Shown: positions 50,361-58,742 of the stretch, in pieces | How the letters are laid out: the number at the start of each line of letters is the position of its first letter | Position numbering within the stretch: the first letter of the stretch is position 1 | Source of the DNA: Massilia aquatica | Lineage (GTDB): Bacteria; Pseudomonadota; Gammaproteobacteria; Burkholderiales; Burkholderiaceae_D | NCBI RefSeq assembly: GCF_011682045.1 | Contig: NZ_VVIW01000019.1 | Location: 52,609 to 116,608, forward strand | Reading direction: 5' to 3' | DNA: 64,000 nt | Position numbers and translations under genes: made by a program | The notes under the pieces: model-generated | Seen by the model: the letters and a program-made list of their open reading frames with translations, nothing else | Told to the model about the DNA's origin: nothing | The model's database searches: none

Positions 50361-53300
50361 TTGACCCAGGCCCCGGACGGATACACCGTGATCGACACCC
50401 TGCGCGCGGACCCGCAATCGGTCCTGCTGCGCGCGCTGCGCGACGCCGACCGCCTGCCGGTACTGCTGGCGGTGCGGGCCGCAGCGCACCCTGATGCAGC
50501 CTGCATGGAACACGAGTACGCCCTGCGCGAAGTGCTCGACAGCGCCTGGGCCGCCACCCCGCTGGCGCTGCTGCACCGGACCGGTGGCGCATCCGTCACC
50601 CTGGTGCTGGCCGATGGCGGCGGCGCGCCGCTCGATCTGCCTTCCAGTCCCCTCGACCTGCCCGATTTCCTGGCGCTGGCGGCCGCCATCACGCTGGCGG
50701 TGTCGCATGCGCACCACAGCCGCCTGGTCCACCACGACCTGGAAGGATCGAGCATCCTGTTCGATCCGGCCACGGCGAGCGTGCGCCTGACCGGCTTCGG
50801 TCGGGCCACGCGGCTCGACGGCCCCGACGATCCGCAGGCCGACCTGGTGCGGCTCGGCCAGGTGCTGTATCACCTCCTGTGCGGCGAGCCCGTGCCCGCC
50901 GCTACGGGCGGGCGCGGGGCGCTCGCGCCGGAGCAGGAGCTGCCCCGGCACCGTCCGGGCGTGGACCGCATCTGTTTCTCGATCGTGGCGCGCCTGCTCG
51001 CTCTCGACCCCGGCCAGCGCTACCAGAGCGCGGCCGGGCTGTACGCCGACCTGCAGCACTGCCGCTCGATGCTCGAAGCGCAGGGCCGGGTCGAGCCGTT
51101 CGTGCTGGGCTGCCACGACGGCGCGCTGCGGGTGCGCATTCCGGCGCTGCTGGTCGGGCGCGCCCAACAACTGGCCCTGCTGGGCGAGGCGCACCGGCGC
51201 GCGGCGGCCGGCGCCGCGCCGCAACTGGTGCTGGTCTCGGGCCGCGCCGGCACCGGCAAGTCGGCGCTGATGGCGGCCCTGCGCCATTCCGAGGCGGCGC
51301 TCGGGGCCACTGTCATTGCCGGCAAATTCGACCAGCGCCAGCGCGACATCCCGTACGCCACCCTGGCCCAGGCCTTCCAGGCGCTGGTGCGCGCGCGCCT
51401 GGACGAGGGCGAGGCCGCGCTGGCGCCGTGGCGCAGCGCGCTGCAAGCGGCGCTCGGCCCCAATGCGCGCCTGATGCTCGACCTGATTCCCGAGCTGGCG
51501 CTGGTGATCGGCGGCCATCCGGGCCCGCCGCCGCTGGCCCCGCCCGAAGCGCAGAGCCGCTTCGACAGCGTGTTCCGGCGCTTCCTGCAAGCCTGCCGGC
51601 GTCCCGGTACGGCACTGCTGCTGTGCCTCGACGACGTGCAGTGGATCGACCAGGCCAGCCTGAAACTGCTCTCGCACCTGCTCACTCATCCCGGCATGGA
51701 CCATGTGCTGGTGATCTGCGCATGGCGCACGCGCGAGGGCGGCGGCGGGCACCCGATGGCGCTGGCGCACGACGCCATGCTGGCCGCCGGCGCCGGGGTG
51801 CGCGCCGACGTCAACGAGATCGTGCTCGAAGCGCTGGACCGCGCCCAGGCCTGCGAACTGGTGGCCGCAGCGCTCGATTGCGACAGCGCCGAGGCAGCCC
51901 CGCTGGCGGCGCTGGTGTTTCCCAAGACGGCCGGCAATCCCTTCTTCACCCTGCAGTTCCTGACCCGCCTGGGTGAAAACCGCCTGCTGCGCTTCAACGA
52001 CGAGAGCGCGCGCTGGGAGTGGGATGCGCAGGCGATTGGCGCGCGCTCGTTTTCCGACAACGTGATCGACCTGATGGTGGCGCGCCTGGGCCAGCTGCCC
52101 GGCTGCACCCTGGACCTGGTCAAGCTGCTGGCCTGCCTCGGGCCCGACGCGGGCCTCGATACCATCGCGCTGGTGTCGGGCATGTCGCTGCTCGAGACCG
52201 ACGAAACCCTGTGGCCGGCGGCGCGCCTGGGACTGATCGTGCGCGAGCCGGGCAACTACCGCTTCGCCCACGACCGCGTGCGCGAAGGCGCGTACTCGAT
52301 GATCGCGCCGTCCTCGCTGCCCGAGCGGCACCTGCACATCGGGCGCCTGCTGCGCGAGAACGTGGCGCCGGAAGCACTCGACCAGCACGTGTTCGACATC
52401 GTGCATCACCTGAACCGGGCGCGCGCGGCCATGAGCGCGCCGCGCGAGCTGCGCGAACTGGCGCGCCTGAACGCCCTGGCCGGCGTCAAGGCGCGCAACG
52501 CGATCGCCTACGATTCGGCGCGCAATTACTTCAGTCTGGCGGCCGGGCTGACGCCCGCGCGCGCCTGGAAAGATGACCTGGACGGCACCTACGCCATGTA
52601 CGCCGCGCTGGCCGAATGCGAATACCTGTGCGGCCACCTGGAGCGCGCCGGACGCCTGTTCGACCTGCTGGTGGAGCAGGCGCGCTCGCGCATCGACCTG
52701 GCCCGGGTGGCGCTGCTGCGCCTGGCCGTGTACCAGTTGCGCGGACGCTTCGACCAGGCGGTCGCGGTGGCGCTCGACGCGCTGGCCCTGTTCGGCGTGG
52801 GCTTTCCATCGGTGCGCGCCGAAATCGACTGGGCCCTGCGCGAAGAGCGCGCCGCGATTGCGCAGCGGATCGACGGGCGCAGCATCGCCAGCCTGGGCGC
52901 GCTGCCGCCCAGTACCGATGCGGAAGTGGCGATCGTGGCCGAGCTGTTGTCGGACGTCGGCTCGTCCGTGTTTTCCGCGCGCCCGGAGCTGTACTTCCTG
53001 CTGGCGGCCAAGGCGCTCAACTACACGCTCACGCACGGGCGCACCGAATCGTCCTGCATGATCTATTCGCGCTACGCGATCCTGCTGGTGTCGCTGGGCG
53101 CGATCGAGGAGGCCTTCGCGTTTTCGGCGCTGGCCATCGAGCAGGTGCAGTTCAACGCGCCGCCGTCCAAGCGCAGCGGGCGCCTGCGCTTCGTGCATGC
53201 GGCCTACATCCACTCCTGGCGCGATCCGATCGCCACCAGCGTCGAGCCGCTGCAGGATGCCTTTGCCAGCTGCGAGCGCGCCGGCGACCTGCCGCACGCC

Positions 53301-54095
53301 GGCTACGCGGCCCAGGTGGCGACCTGGAATGCGTTCGAGGCCGGCCTGCCGCTGGCCACCATTTGCCAGATGGCGCTGCATTACCAGGGCTTTGCGCGGC
53401 GCCACGGCAACCACGCGCTGCTGCGCCTGTTGCGCGGCTACGAACAGCTGGCCGCGACCTTTATCGGCGAGGATGGCGGCGCCGATGCCGGCGGCGCCAT
53501 CGCCGACTTCGGCCAGGGCAGTTTCGGCGCGGCGCGCGCGCGTTATCTGCTGATGCAGCAGGTGACGGCGTTCTCCTTCGGCCGCTACGAGGAAGCGCTG
53601 GCGGCGGCCGAAGCGGCGGCGGCCAACCTGCATTTTTTCCTGGCCTCGCTCAACGAAACCACTCATCACTTTTACCATGCGCTGGCGATGACGGCGCTGT
53701 ACCGGGCGGCTTCGCCGGCGCGCCGGCGCCGCCTGCTCGAAGCAGTGTGCGACAAGCACGCGCTGCTGGCCCGGTGGGCGGCTTCGTGCCCGGTCAATTT
53801 CGCCAACCGCTACCTGCTGGTGGGCGCCGAACTGGCGCGCATCGACGGCAATCCGGCCTCCGCGATGGCGGGTTACGAGGCGGCGATCGCATCGGCCACG
53901 GCCGGCGGCTTCGTGCAGAACGCGGCGCTGGCCTGCGAACTGGCGGCGGCCTGCTTGCGCGAATGCGGCGACCCGGCCGGCGCCCTCGCGTACGGGCGGC
54001 GCGCCATGCAGGCCTGGCGCGCCTGGGGTGCGCACGCCAAGGCCAGCGACTTGCTGCGCCGCTATCCGGAGTTGGCGGAATCACCGACAGAGTGA
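50361..54095 (+). CDS. pseudokinase-STAND ATPase-TPR regulator lacking histidine kinase
   Basis: 1244 aa from TTG 50361 (AGAGGT upstream; a TTG at 50307 is also possible). N-terminal protein-kinase fold: HHDLEGSSILF (124-134) replaces HRDLKPxN, the DFG motif is GFG (145-147), and the VAxK lysine region reads LAVR, so it should be catalytically dead. AAA/STAND ATPase: Walker A GRAGTGKS (294-301), Walker B LLLCLDDVQWID. A TPR-like helical C-terminus follows. Family members (about 1800 aa: kinase, ATPase, GAF, histidine kinase) are usually longer; this one stops before any GAF or kinase. Output is unknown. Next to ppx. Confidence 0.88.
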   Translation: MTQAPDGYTVIDTLRADPQSVLLRALRDADRLPVLLAVRAAAHPDAACMEHEYALREVLDSAWAATPLALLHRTGGASVTLVLADGGGAPLDLPSSPLDLPDFLALAAAITLAVSHAHHSRLVHHDLEGSSILFDPATASVRLTGFGRATRLDGPDDPQADLVRLGQVLYHLLCGEPVPAATGGRGALAPEQELPRHRPGVDRICFSIVARLLALDPGQRYQSAAGLYADLQHCRSMLEAQGRVEPFVLGCHDGALRVRIPALLVGRAQQLALLGEAHRRAAAGAAPQLVLVSGRAGTGKSALMAALRHSEAALGATVIAGKFDQRQRDIPYATLAQAFQALVRARLDEGEAALAPWRSALQAALGPNARLMLDLIPELALVIGGHPGPPPLAPPEAQSRFDSVFRRFLQACRRPGTALLLCLDDVQWIDQASLKLLSHLLTHPGMDHVLVICAWRTREGGGGHPMALAHDAMLAAGAGVRADVNEIVLEALDRAQACELVAAALDCDSAEAAPLAALVFPKTAGNPFFTLQFLTRLGENRLLRFNDESARWEWDAQAIGARSFSDNVIDLMVARLGQLPGCTLDLVKLLACLGPDAGLDTIALVSGMSLLETDETLWPAARLGLIVREPGNYRFAHDRVREGAYSMIAPSSLPERHLHIGRLLRENVAPEALDQHVFDIVHHLNRARAAMSAPRELRELARLNALAGVKARNAIAYDSARNYFSLAAGLTPARAWKDDLDGTYAMYAALAECEYLCGHLERAGRLFDLLVEQARSRIDLARVALLRLAVYQLRGRFDQAVAVALDALALFGVGFPSVRAEIDWALREERAAIAQRIDGRSIASLGALPPSTDAEVAIVAELLSDVGSSVFSARPELYFLLAAKALNYTLTHGRTESSCMIYSRYAILLVSLGAIEEAFAFSALAIEQVQFNAPPSKRSGRLRFVHAAYIHSWRDPIATSVEPLQDAFASCERAGDLPHAGYAAQVATWNAFEAGLPLATICQMALHYQGFARRHGNHALLRLLRGYEQLAATFIGEDGGADAGGAIADFGQGSFGAARARYLLMQQVTAFSFGRYEEALAAAEAAAANLHFFLASLNETTHHFYHALAMTALYRAASPARRRRLLEAVCDKHALLARWAASCPVNFANRYLLVGAELARIDGNPASAMAGYEAAIASATAGGFVQNAALACELAAACLRECGDPAGALAYGRRAMQAWRAWGAHAKASDLLRRYPELAESPTE

Positions 54096-54230
54096 CGCAA
54101 TCCTGCAAATATTTCTTTGTGGAATGTGATCCATGTCAATATTCAGGGCAGGGAGGGGCATGCCGTGCGGCATTCTGCGGCGAGTTGCCGTAATGTTGCA
54201 TGAACTCAAAAAATGTGCTGCGCGTCGGCA

Positions 54231-54283
54231 ATTGAGTAAATCATATATACTGTTTAAATCAATATTGAACGGAGTCACTCAAT
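54231..54283 (+). promoter_or_regulatory. promoter region of the AK-rich gene, with inverted repeat over the start
   Basis: Candidate -10 TATACT (54246-54251). ATTGAGT (54231-54237) and ACTCAAT (54277-54283) form a perfect 7-bp inverted repeat whose right arm includes the ATG. Possible operator; weak evidence. Confidence 0.3.
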
Positions 54284-54983
54284 GACCAAGACAGCAAGCG
54301 CAAAAACCAACGGCCACACCATCCCCGACCTGAAAGAGGTCGCACCGGCGGCGCGCGCCACCAGGGCGGCGCCGAAAAAAGCCGGCGCCAAGCCTGCGGC
54401 CACGAAAGCGGTGACGGCCAAGCCGGCCGCGCAAGCCGCGCTAAAAGCGCCGGCCAAGGCCAGCACCAGGGCGCCTGTTAAAGCGGCCGTCAAGACGCCA
54501 GTCGCCAAAGCGGCCCCGGTCAAGGCGGCGGCCAAGCCGGCAGCGGCCAAGCCGATTGCGGCCAAGGCGGCCCCAGTCAAGCCGGTAACGGTGAAGGCGG
54601 CAACGGTGAAAGTGGCGAACAAGCCGGCGACAGTCAAGCCTGGCGCGGCCACGGTGGCCCCGAAACGCGGCGCGGCCACGCCGGCCAAGGCGGCGCCCAA
54701 GCAGGCTCCAAAGCCACCTGCAACGGCCGCCGAGGGCGACGTGGGTGCGCGCGACAAGGCGCGCAAGGCCAAGCTGGTACGCGACAGCTTCACCATGCCG
54801 GAGCAGGAGTACGCGGTGCTCGGCCAGGTCAAGAAAGCCTGCCTGAAAGCCGGCTTCGAGATCAAAAAGAGCGAACTGCTGCGCATCGGCGTGGCCCTGA
54901 TCAGCGACCTCGATATCGCGACCCTGCAAAAAGTGCTGTCCAGCCTTCCGCAGCTCAAGACCGGCCGCCCGAAAAGCGAGTAA
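54282..54983 (+). CDS. Ala/Lys-rich histone H1-like DNA-binding protein
   Basis: 233 aa. Residues about 20-155 are Lys/Ala/Pro-rich repeats of the AAKPA type (APKKAGAKPAATK, KAAPVKAAAKPAAAK), as in bacterial H1-like proteins (AlgP/HU-tail type) that condense DNA. The C-terminal 80 residues are folded: RDKARKAKLVRDSFTMPEQEYAVL then KKACLKAGFEIKKSELLRIGVALI looks like a ribbon-helix-helix domain. The combination suggests a nucleoid-associated DNA-binding protein. Ribosome-binding site ACGGAGTCACTC lies before ATG 54282. Length of the repeat region probably varies between strains. Confidence 0.8.
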   Translation: MTKTASAKTNGHTIPDLKEVAPAARATRAAPKKAGAKPAATKAVTAKPAAQAALKAPAKASTRAPVKAAVKTPVAKAAPVKAAAKPAAAKPIAAKAAPVKPVTVKAATVKVANKPATVKPGAATVAPKRGAATPAKAAPKQAPKPPATAAEGDVGARDKARKAKLVRDSFTMPEQEYAVLGQVKKACLKAGFEIKKSELLRIGVALISDLDIATLQKVLSSLPQLKTGRPKSE

Positions 54984-54995
54984 GCCTGCGCCGCG

Positions 54996-55033
54996 TGTCA
55001 TCAAGGTGACACGCGCCTGTCACCGGCATGACA
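54996..55033. promoter_or_regulatory. two tandem TGTCA-N6-TGACA sites
   Basis: Site 1: TGTCA (54996-55000), TCAAGG, TGACA (55007-55011). Site 2: TGTCA (55018-55022), CCGGCA, TGACA (55029-55033). Centre-to-centre 22 bp, two helical turns. This matches the half-site spacing of Crp/Fnr-superfamily operators (CooA binds TGTCA-N6-CGACA). They lie about 46 bp before the acyltransferase start. Site 1 extended (CGCGTGTCA...TGACACGCG) also forms a 9-bp hairpin after the upstream gene. Confidence 0.55.
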
Positions 55034-55079
55034 AATTACCCGGTTAGTCTGTGCTTCGTCGCCACTGAAAGGACGAAGC

Positions 55080-55835
55080 ATGCAAAACCTCCATTGCGCT
55101 CCAGAGACCACATCGCACCCCGCACGGCTGATCCTGAGCCTGGCGTCGACCCCGGCCGAAGTGCGCGAAGTGCAGCGCCTGCGCTACAAGGTCTTCATCG
55201 AGAAGCTGGGCCTGGCCGCGCTGGTCAACCCCGAACGGCTCGACCGCGATGAATTCGACGAACACTGCGACCACCTGATCGTGCGCGACGCCTCCACCCT
55301 GAAGGTGGTGGGTACCTACCGCGTGCTCAGTCCCGCCAAGGCGCGCGTGGTCGGCCGCCTGTACGCCGAAAACGAATTCGATCTGGGGCGCCTGAACCAC
55401 CTGCGCAGCCGCATTATCGAAGCGGGGCGCGCCTGCATTCATCCCAAATACCGTGGCGGCAGCGTGATCATGCTGCTGTGGGCTGGCCTGGCCGACTACA
55501 TGCGGCGCGAGCGCTGCGACTTCCTGGCCGGTTGCGCCAGCATGAGCGTGGCCGACGGCGGCCACAATGCGGTGGCGGTGTACCAGTCGCTGATCTACAA
55601 GCACGCCGCGCCGGCCGAATACCGGGTCACCCCGCATCTGCCGTTTCCGATCCGCGCATTGGAAGCGGCGGCCAGGGCGCAGGTGCCGGCGCTGATCAAG
55701 GGCTATGTGCGATCGGGCGCGTGGCTGTGCGGCGAGCCGGCCTGGGATCCTGATTTCGAGAGTGCGGATGTGTTCTTGCTGCTGCCGCTGGCGAACCTGG
55801 ACAGCCGCTACGCGAGGCATTACGGAGTGGAGTAG
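55080..55835 (+). CDS. olsB: GNAT N-acyltransferase, OlsB-like
   Basis: 251 aa. Acyl-ACP N-acyltransferase features: VQRLRYKVFIEKLG, DRDEFDEHCDHLIVRD, VVGTYRVLSPAKA, EAGRACIHPKYRGGSVIMLLWAGLADYM, and FLAGCASMSVADGG. This pattern is that of OlsB, which attaches a 3-hydroxy-acyl chain to ornithine as the first step of ornithine-lipid synthesis, and is shared by hemolysin-like acyltransferases. No olsA (second acyltransferase) is nearby, so the ornithine-lipid role is likely but unproven. AAAGGACGAAGC precedes ATG 55080. Preceded by the tandem operator-like sites. Confidence 0.8.
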   Translation: MQNLHCAPETTSHPARLILSLASTPAEVREVQRLRYKVFIEKLGLAALVNPERLDRDEFDEHCDHLIVRDASTLKVVGTYRVLSPAKARVVGRLYAENEFDLGRLNHLRSRIIEAGRACIHPKYRGGSVIMLLWAGLADYMRRERCDFLAGCASMSVADGGHNAVAVYQSLIYKHAAPAEYRVTPHLPFPIRALEAAARAQVPALIKGYVRSGAWLCGEPAWDPDFESADVFLLLPLANLDSRYARHYGVE

Positions 55836-55965
55836 CTGGCGTCCGCACGGGGGTTCGGTGTGGATGCAGCAGGACTGCGAAGAGATGAAGCCTTACTTTT
55901 ACTACGTGCCGCTACAACGGGCGCCGGACAATGCGCTGCCGGCGCCAGGCAGCATGCTTGACTGC

Positions 55966-56253
55966 CTAGTGCATTGACGCGTTGGACAAGTCCTTCAAGT
56001 CGCGGATACTCATATCCGACTTTTCGTGCATGCGCAGCAGAATCGTCGCACCCACGGCCAGTTTTCGATGACGGATCTTGCTGATGATTGGCGGCTGCAC
56101 TTCCAGCACGCGGCACAACTCCGCATCGTTCTTGAGGTTCATCTTTTCGATCAAGGTGTCGAGCAGCTTGTTCGGCACAAAGCTCGATGGTTCGAGCGCT
56201 CGAGCGCGGTTCATCGCCTCGATCATTTCCAATTTCTTTTGCCGTACGTTCAT
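55966..56253 (-). CDS. small helix-turn-helix protein (XRE-like)
   Basis: 95 aa. N-terminal helix MNVRQKKLEMIEAMNRARALEPSSF, then LLDTLIEKMNLKNDAELCRVLEVQPPIISKIRHRKLAV. The DAELCRVLEVQPPIISKIRHRKL stretch is a compact HTH in the Cro/C1 style, with PPIISKIR as recognition helix. GGAGTACG precedes the ATG. It could be a regulator of nearby genes; an AT-rich 175 bp region lies upstream. No ligand domain. Confidence 0.75.
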   Translation of the reverse strand: MNVRQKKLEMIEAMNRARALEPSSFVPNKLLDTLIEKMNLKNDAELCRVLEVQPPIISKIRHRKLAVGATILLRMHEKSDMSIRDLKDLSNASMH

Positions 56254-56428
56254 CGTACTCCTCCAAAGATTATTTTTTCATTGATGGGGGACTGATCGAC
56301 TGTTGGTCAACTTCAACCCGTTTGTTACATTCGGATATATTTCATGCATCGCGGGTTTGGTTCGATGATACTACCGAAAGAATATACTCGCAGCAAAGTT
56401 GATAAATTAAACGATGGAAATGCGGCTT

Positions 56429-57085
56429 TTAACGCACATCTTGCACAATTTGCAATCCTGAGCGGGTCAAAACGAGGGTTTTGTCGGCTTGCGCGGCGGC
56501 GGCGTGAGAATGTGTGACCATGATGGCGGCCGCGCCGCTGGCTTTTATCTCGTTGCGCAGCAGCGCCAGAATGTTATCGGCAGTTTCCGGATCGAGGTTT
56601 CCGGTTGGTTCGTCGGCCAGCACCAGGGCCGGGCGGTGCACCAGCGCGCGCGCGATCGCCACCCGCTGCATTTCGCCGCCCGAGAGCTGGCGCGGAAAAT
56701 CGGCGCCGCGTCCTTTCAACCCGACCGCGGCCAGCATGGCGCCGGCGCGTTCCTGGCTTTGGCCGTTGAGCAGCAGCGGCAGGGCCACATTCTGTTCCAG
56801 GGTCAGGTGCGGCAGCACGTGGAAGGCCTGGAAGATGAATCCCATGCGCGTGCGCCGCAAGCTGGTTGCGGCATTGTCGTCGAGGGCCGTCATGGATTGG
56901 CCGTCGATGACGATGTCGCCGCTGTCGGGCGCGTCCAGCCCGGCGATGAGGTTCAGCAGGGTCGACTTGCCGACCCCCGACTCGCCCATGATGGCGACGA
57001 ATTCGCCGGCCTTGAATTGATGCGAGAGGCGGTTCAGGACAGGGCGGCCGTTGTAGTTCTTGGCGAGATCGCGCAGTTCGAGCAT
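56429..57085 (-). CDS. LolD/MacB-type ABC ATPase, last gene of the importer operon
   Basis: 218 aa. Walker [11 protein letters not shown]-loop ([18 protein letters not shown]), signature [15 protein letters not shown], Walker [13 protein letters not shown], then switch His in THSHAAAA. The motifs DEPTGNLD and [14 protein letters not shown] are of the LolD/FtsE/MacB class, which normally energises FtsX-type permeases. No FtsX permease is here; instead it follows the PhnE-like permease genes by 34 bp on the same strand. It may serve the same importer or be an unlinked passenger. Confidence 0.85.
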   Translation of the reverse strand: MLELRDLAKNYNGRPVLNRLSHQFKAGEFVAIMGESGVGKSTLLNLIAGLDAPDSGDIVIDGQSMTALDDNAATSLRRTRMGFIFQAFHVLPHLTLEQNVALPLLLNGQSQERAGAMLAAVGLKGRGADFPRQLSGGEMQRVAIARALVHRPALVLADEPTGNLDPETADNILALLRNEIKASGAAAIMVTHSHAAAAQADKTLVLTRSGLQIVQDVR

Positions 57086-57119
57086 GGGTGGGTAGCCTGG
57101 TAAAAACGATAAATGACGA

Positions 57120-57911
57120 TTAGCGGGTCAGGGCGCGGCGCAGTGCGAAGCTGGCCGCGTCGACCAGCGCCACCAGCAGCAGCATGGCGATGATGACGGT
57201 GGCCGCGCTTTGCATCTGGAACAGCGACAGGTGAAATTTGAGCATCTGGCCAAGGCCGCCGGCGCCGACCACGCCCAGCACGGCGGCGGCGCGGATATTG
57301 TTTTCCCAGCGGTACAGGGTGTAAGACAGCATCTGGGGCAGCGTTTGCGGCAGGGTGGCGTAGCAGAACGCCGCGGTTGGCGAGGCGCCGTTGGTGACGA
57401 GCGAGCGTTCCGGGTGCGGGTCGGTGTTTTCGAGCGCGTCGGCGAACAGGCGTCCGAGCACGCCGCTGGTGTGCGCGGCCAGCGCCAGGGTGCCGGCGAA
57501 CGGTCCCAGGCCGGCGGCCACCAGCAGCAGCGAAGCCCACACCAGTTCCGGGATCGAGCGCAGTACGTTGAGCAGGGCGCGCGCGACGACGCGCTGTACG
57601 CGCCCGAAGCGGCCGGCGGCCGGCATCGATAGCGCCAGGCCGCCAGCGACGGCCAGCAGGGTGCCGATGGCCGACATCGACAGCGTCTCCAGCGCGGCCA
57701 GCGCGGTCTTGCGCAAAAAGGCCGGCGCCGTCTCGGGCGGGGCGAAGCCGGTCAAAAACTCCATCGTCACCGTGGCCGCGTCGGGCGAGAAAAAGGCCGA
57801 CCATTGCAGCGGCAGCGAGGCGAAGCTGGCCAGCACCAGCGCCACCAGGGCCGCCACCAGCAGCCAAGTCGAGAGCTGGCGGCGCGGCGGAGCAGGCAGG
57901 CGGTAGTTCAT
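57120..57911 (-). CDS. PhnE-type ABC permease (second)
   Basis: 263 aa. Six predicted helices. N-terminal LLVAALVALVLASFASLPLQW, then ALETLSMSAIGTLLAVAGGLALSMP, LLNVLRSIPELVWASLLLVAAGLGPFAG and C-terminal SAATVIIAMLLLVALVDAASFALRR. The EAA-like cytoplasmic loop reads GASPTAAFCYATLPQTLPQMLSY. It forms the membrane channel together with the overlapping permease (ATGA, 57908-57911). Both belong to the PhnE/PtxC family, which serves phosphonates, phosphite or other oxyanions. ATG 57911 chosen because a start at 57989 would overlap the upstream gene by 80 bp. Confidence 0.87.
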   Translation of the reverse strand: MNYRLPAPPRRQLSTWLLVAALVALVLASFASLPLQWSAFFSPDAATVTMEFLTGFAPPETAPAFLRKTALAALETLSMSAIGTLLAVAGGLALSMPAAGRFGRVQRVVARALLNVLRSIPELVWASLLLVAAGLGPFAGTLALAAHTSGVLGRLFADALENTDPHPERSLVTNGASPTAAFCYATLPQTLPQMLSYTLYRWENNIRAAAVLGVVGAGGLGQMLKFHLSLFQMQSAATVIIAMLLLVALVDAASFALRRALTR

Positions 57912-58738
57912 CCCAGCCTCCGGCGCAGCAGCTTCGATACCCAGTCGGCCAGCGCGACCAGCAGCACGAACATGATCAGCATGGTGCACACTTCGCCGCC
58001 GGCCATCATGCGGGTCGATTCATCCATGCGCTGACCGAGCCCGCCGGCGCCGACGAATCCAATCACCGCCGAACCGCGGATGGCGCATTCCCAGCGGTAG
58101 ACGGTATACGAGACCAGCTCGGCGCCCGATTCGGGCAGGGCGCCATACAGCAGCGCGGCCAGGCGCGAGCTGCCGTTGGCCAGCAGCGTTTCGGTGGCGT
58201 GGGCGTCGGACGATTCGAGGATTTCGGCGTATACCTTGCCCAGCATGCCGCAGTAGGTCAGGGCGATGGCCAGCACGCCGGCGGTCGGGCCCAGGCCCAC
58301 CACGCGCACGAACAGGATCGCCCAGACCAGTTCGGGCACGCTGCGCAGCAGCACCAGTACCCAGCGCACCACCTGGCGCAGCGCTCTGGCGGCCCAGTGC
58401 ATGCGCCCGGTGCCCAGGCGCGAGACCGACAGGCGCTCGGTGACGATCAGGGTGGCGGGGATGGCGCCGATCAGCGCCAGGGTCAGGCCGGCGGTGGCGA
58501 TGGCCACCGTTTGCCAGGTTTCGCGCAGCACCATCGACAAGAATTCGGGCGAATGCGCCGGCGTCAGGAAGCCGACCAGGAATTCGCCGGCCGCCTTCAG
58601 GCTTTGCAGGTCGAACAGGATCCACGGCTTGAATTCGCTCAACACCAGGGCGGGCCACAGCAGCGCCGCGCCGATGGCAAGCATGGCCACGCGCGCGCGC
58701 CATGCCGGGTCCGGATGCCGTTGGAGGGAAGCGGGCAT
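57908..58738 (-). CDS. PhnE-type ABC permease (first)
   Basis: 276 aa. Helices at VAMLAIGAALLWPALVL, TAGLTLALIGAIPATLIV, LVLLRSVPELVWAILFVRVVGLG, and MLIMFVLLVALADWVSK. The EAA loop is NGSSRLAALLYGALPESGAELVSY, close to that of its partner. The conserved LRSVPELVWA is typical of PhnE. Its stop codon overlaps the start of the second permease as ATGA. The gene starts 4 bp after the stop of the PhnC-like ATPase. Two distinct permeases suggest a heterodimeric channel. Confidence 0.88.
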   Translation of the reverse strand: MPASLQRHPDPAWRARVAMLAIGAALLWPALVLSEFKPWILFDLQSLKAAGEFLVGFLTPAHSPEFLSMVLRETWQTVAIATAGLTLALIGAIPATLIVTERLSVSRLGTGRMHWAARALRQVVRWVLVLLRSVPELVWAILFVRVVGLGPTAGVLAIALTYCGMLGKVYAEILESSDAHATETLLANGSSRLAALLYGALPESGAELVSYTVYRWECAIRGSAVIGFVGAGGLGQRMDESTRMMAGGEVCTMLIMFVLLVALADWVSKLLRRRLG

Positions 58739-58742
58739 GGAA

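Noticed and set aside
50259..54035. Long minus-strand open frame (about 1258 codons) opposite the pseudokinase gene
   Set aside because: It is Arg/Gln/His/Gly-rich with no domain, as expected from the complement of a GC-rich gene; the plus-strand reading has clear kinase and ATPase motifs.
55886..55977. 30-codon plus-strand frame MKPYFYYVPLQ...
   Set aside because: Very short, overlaps the end of the HTH gene, no support beyond a weak site.
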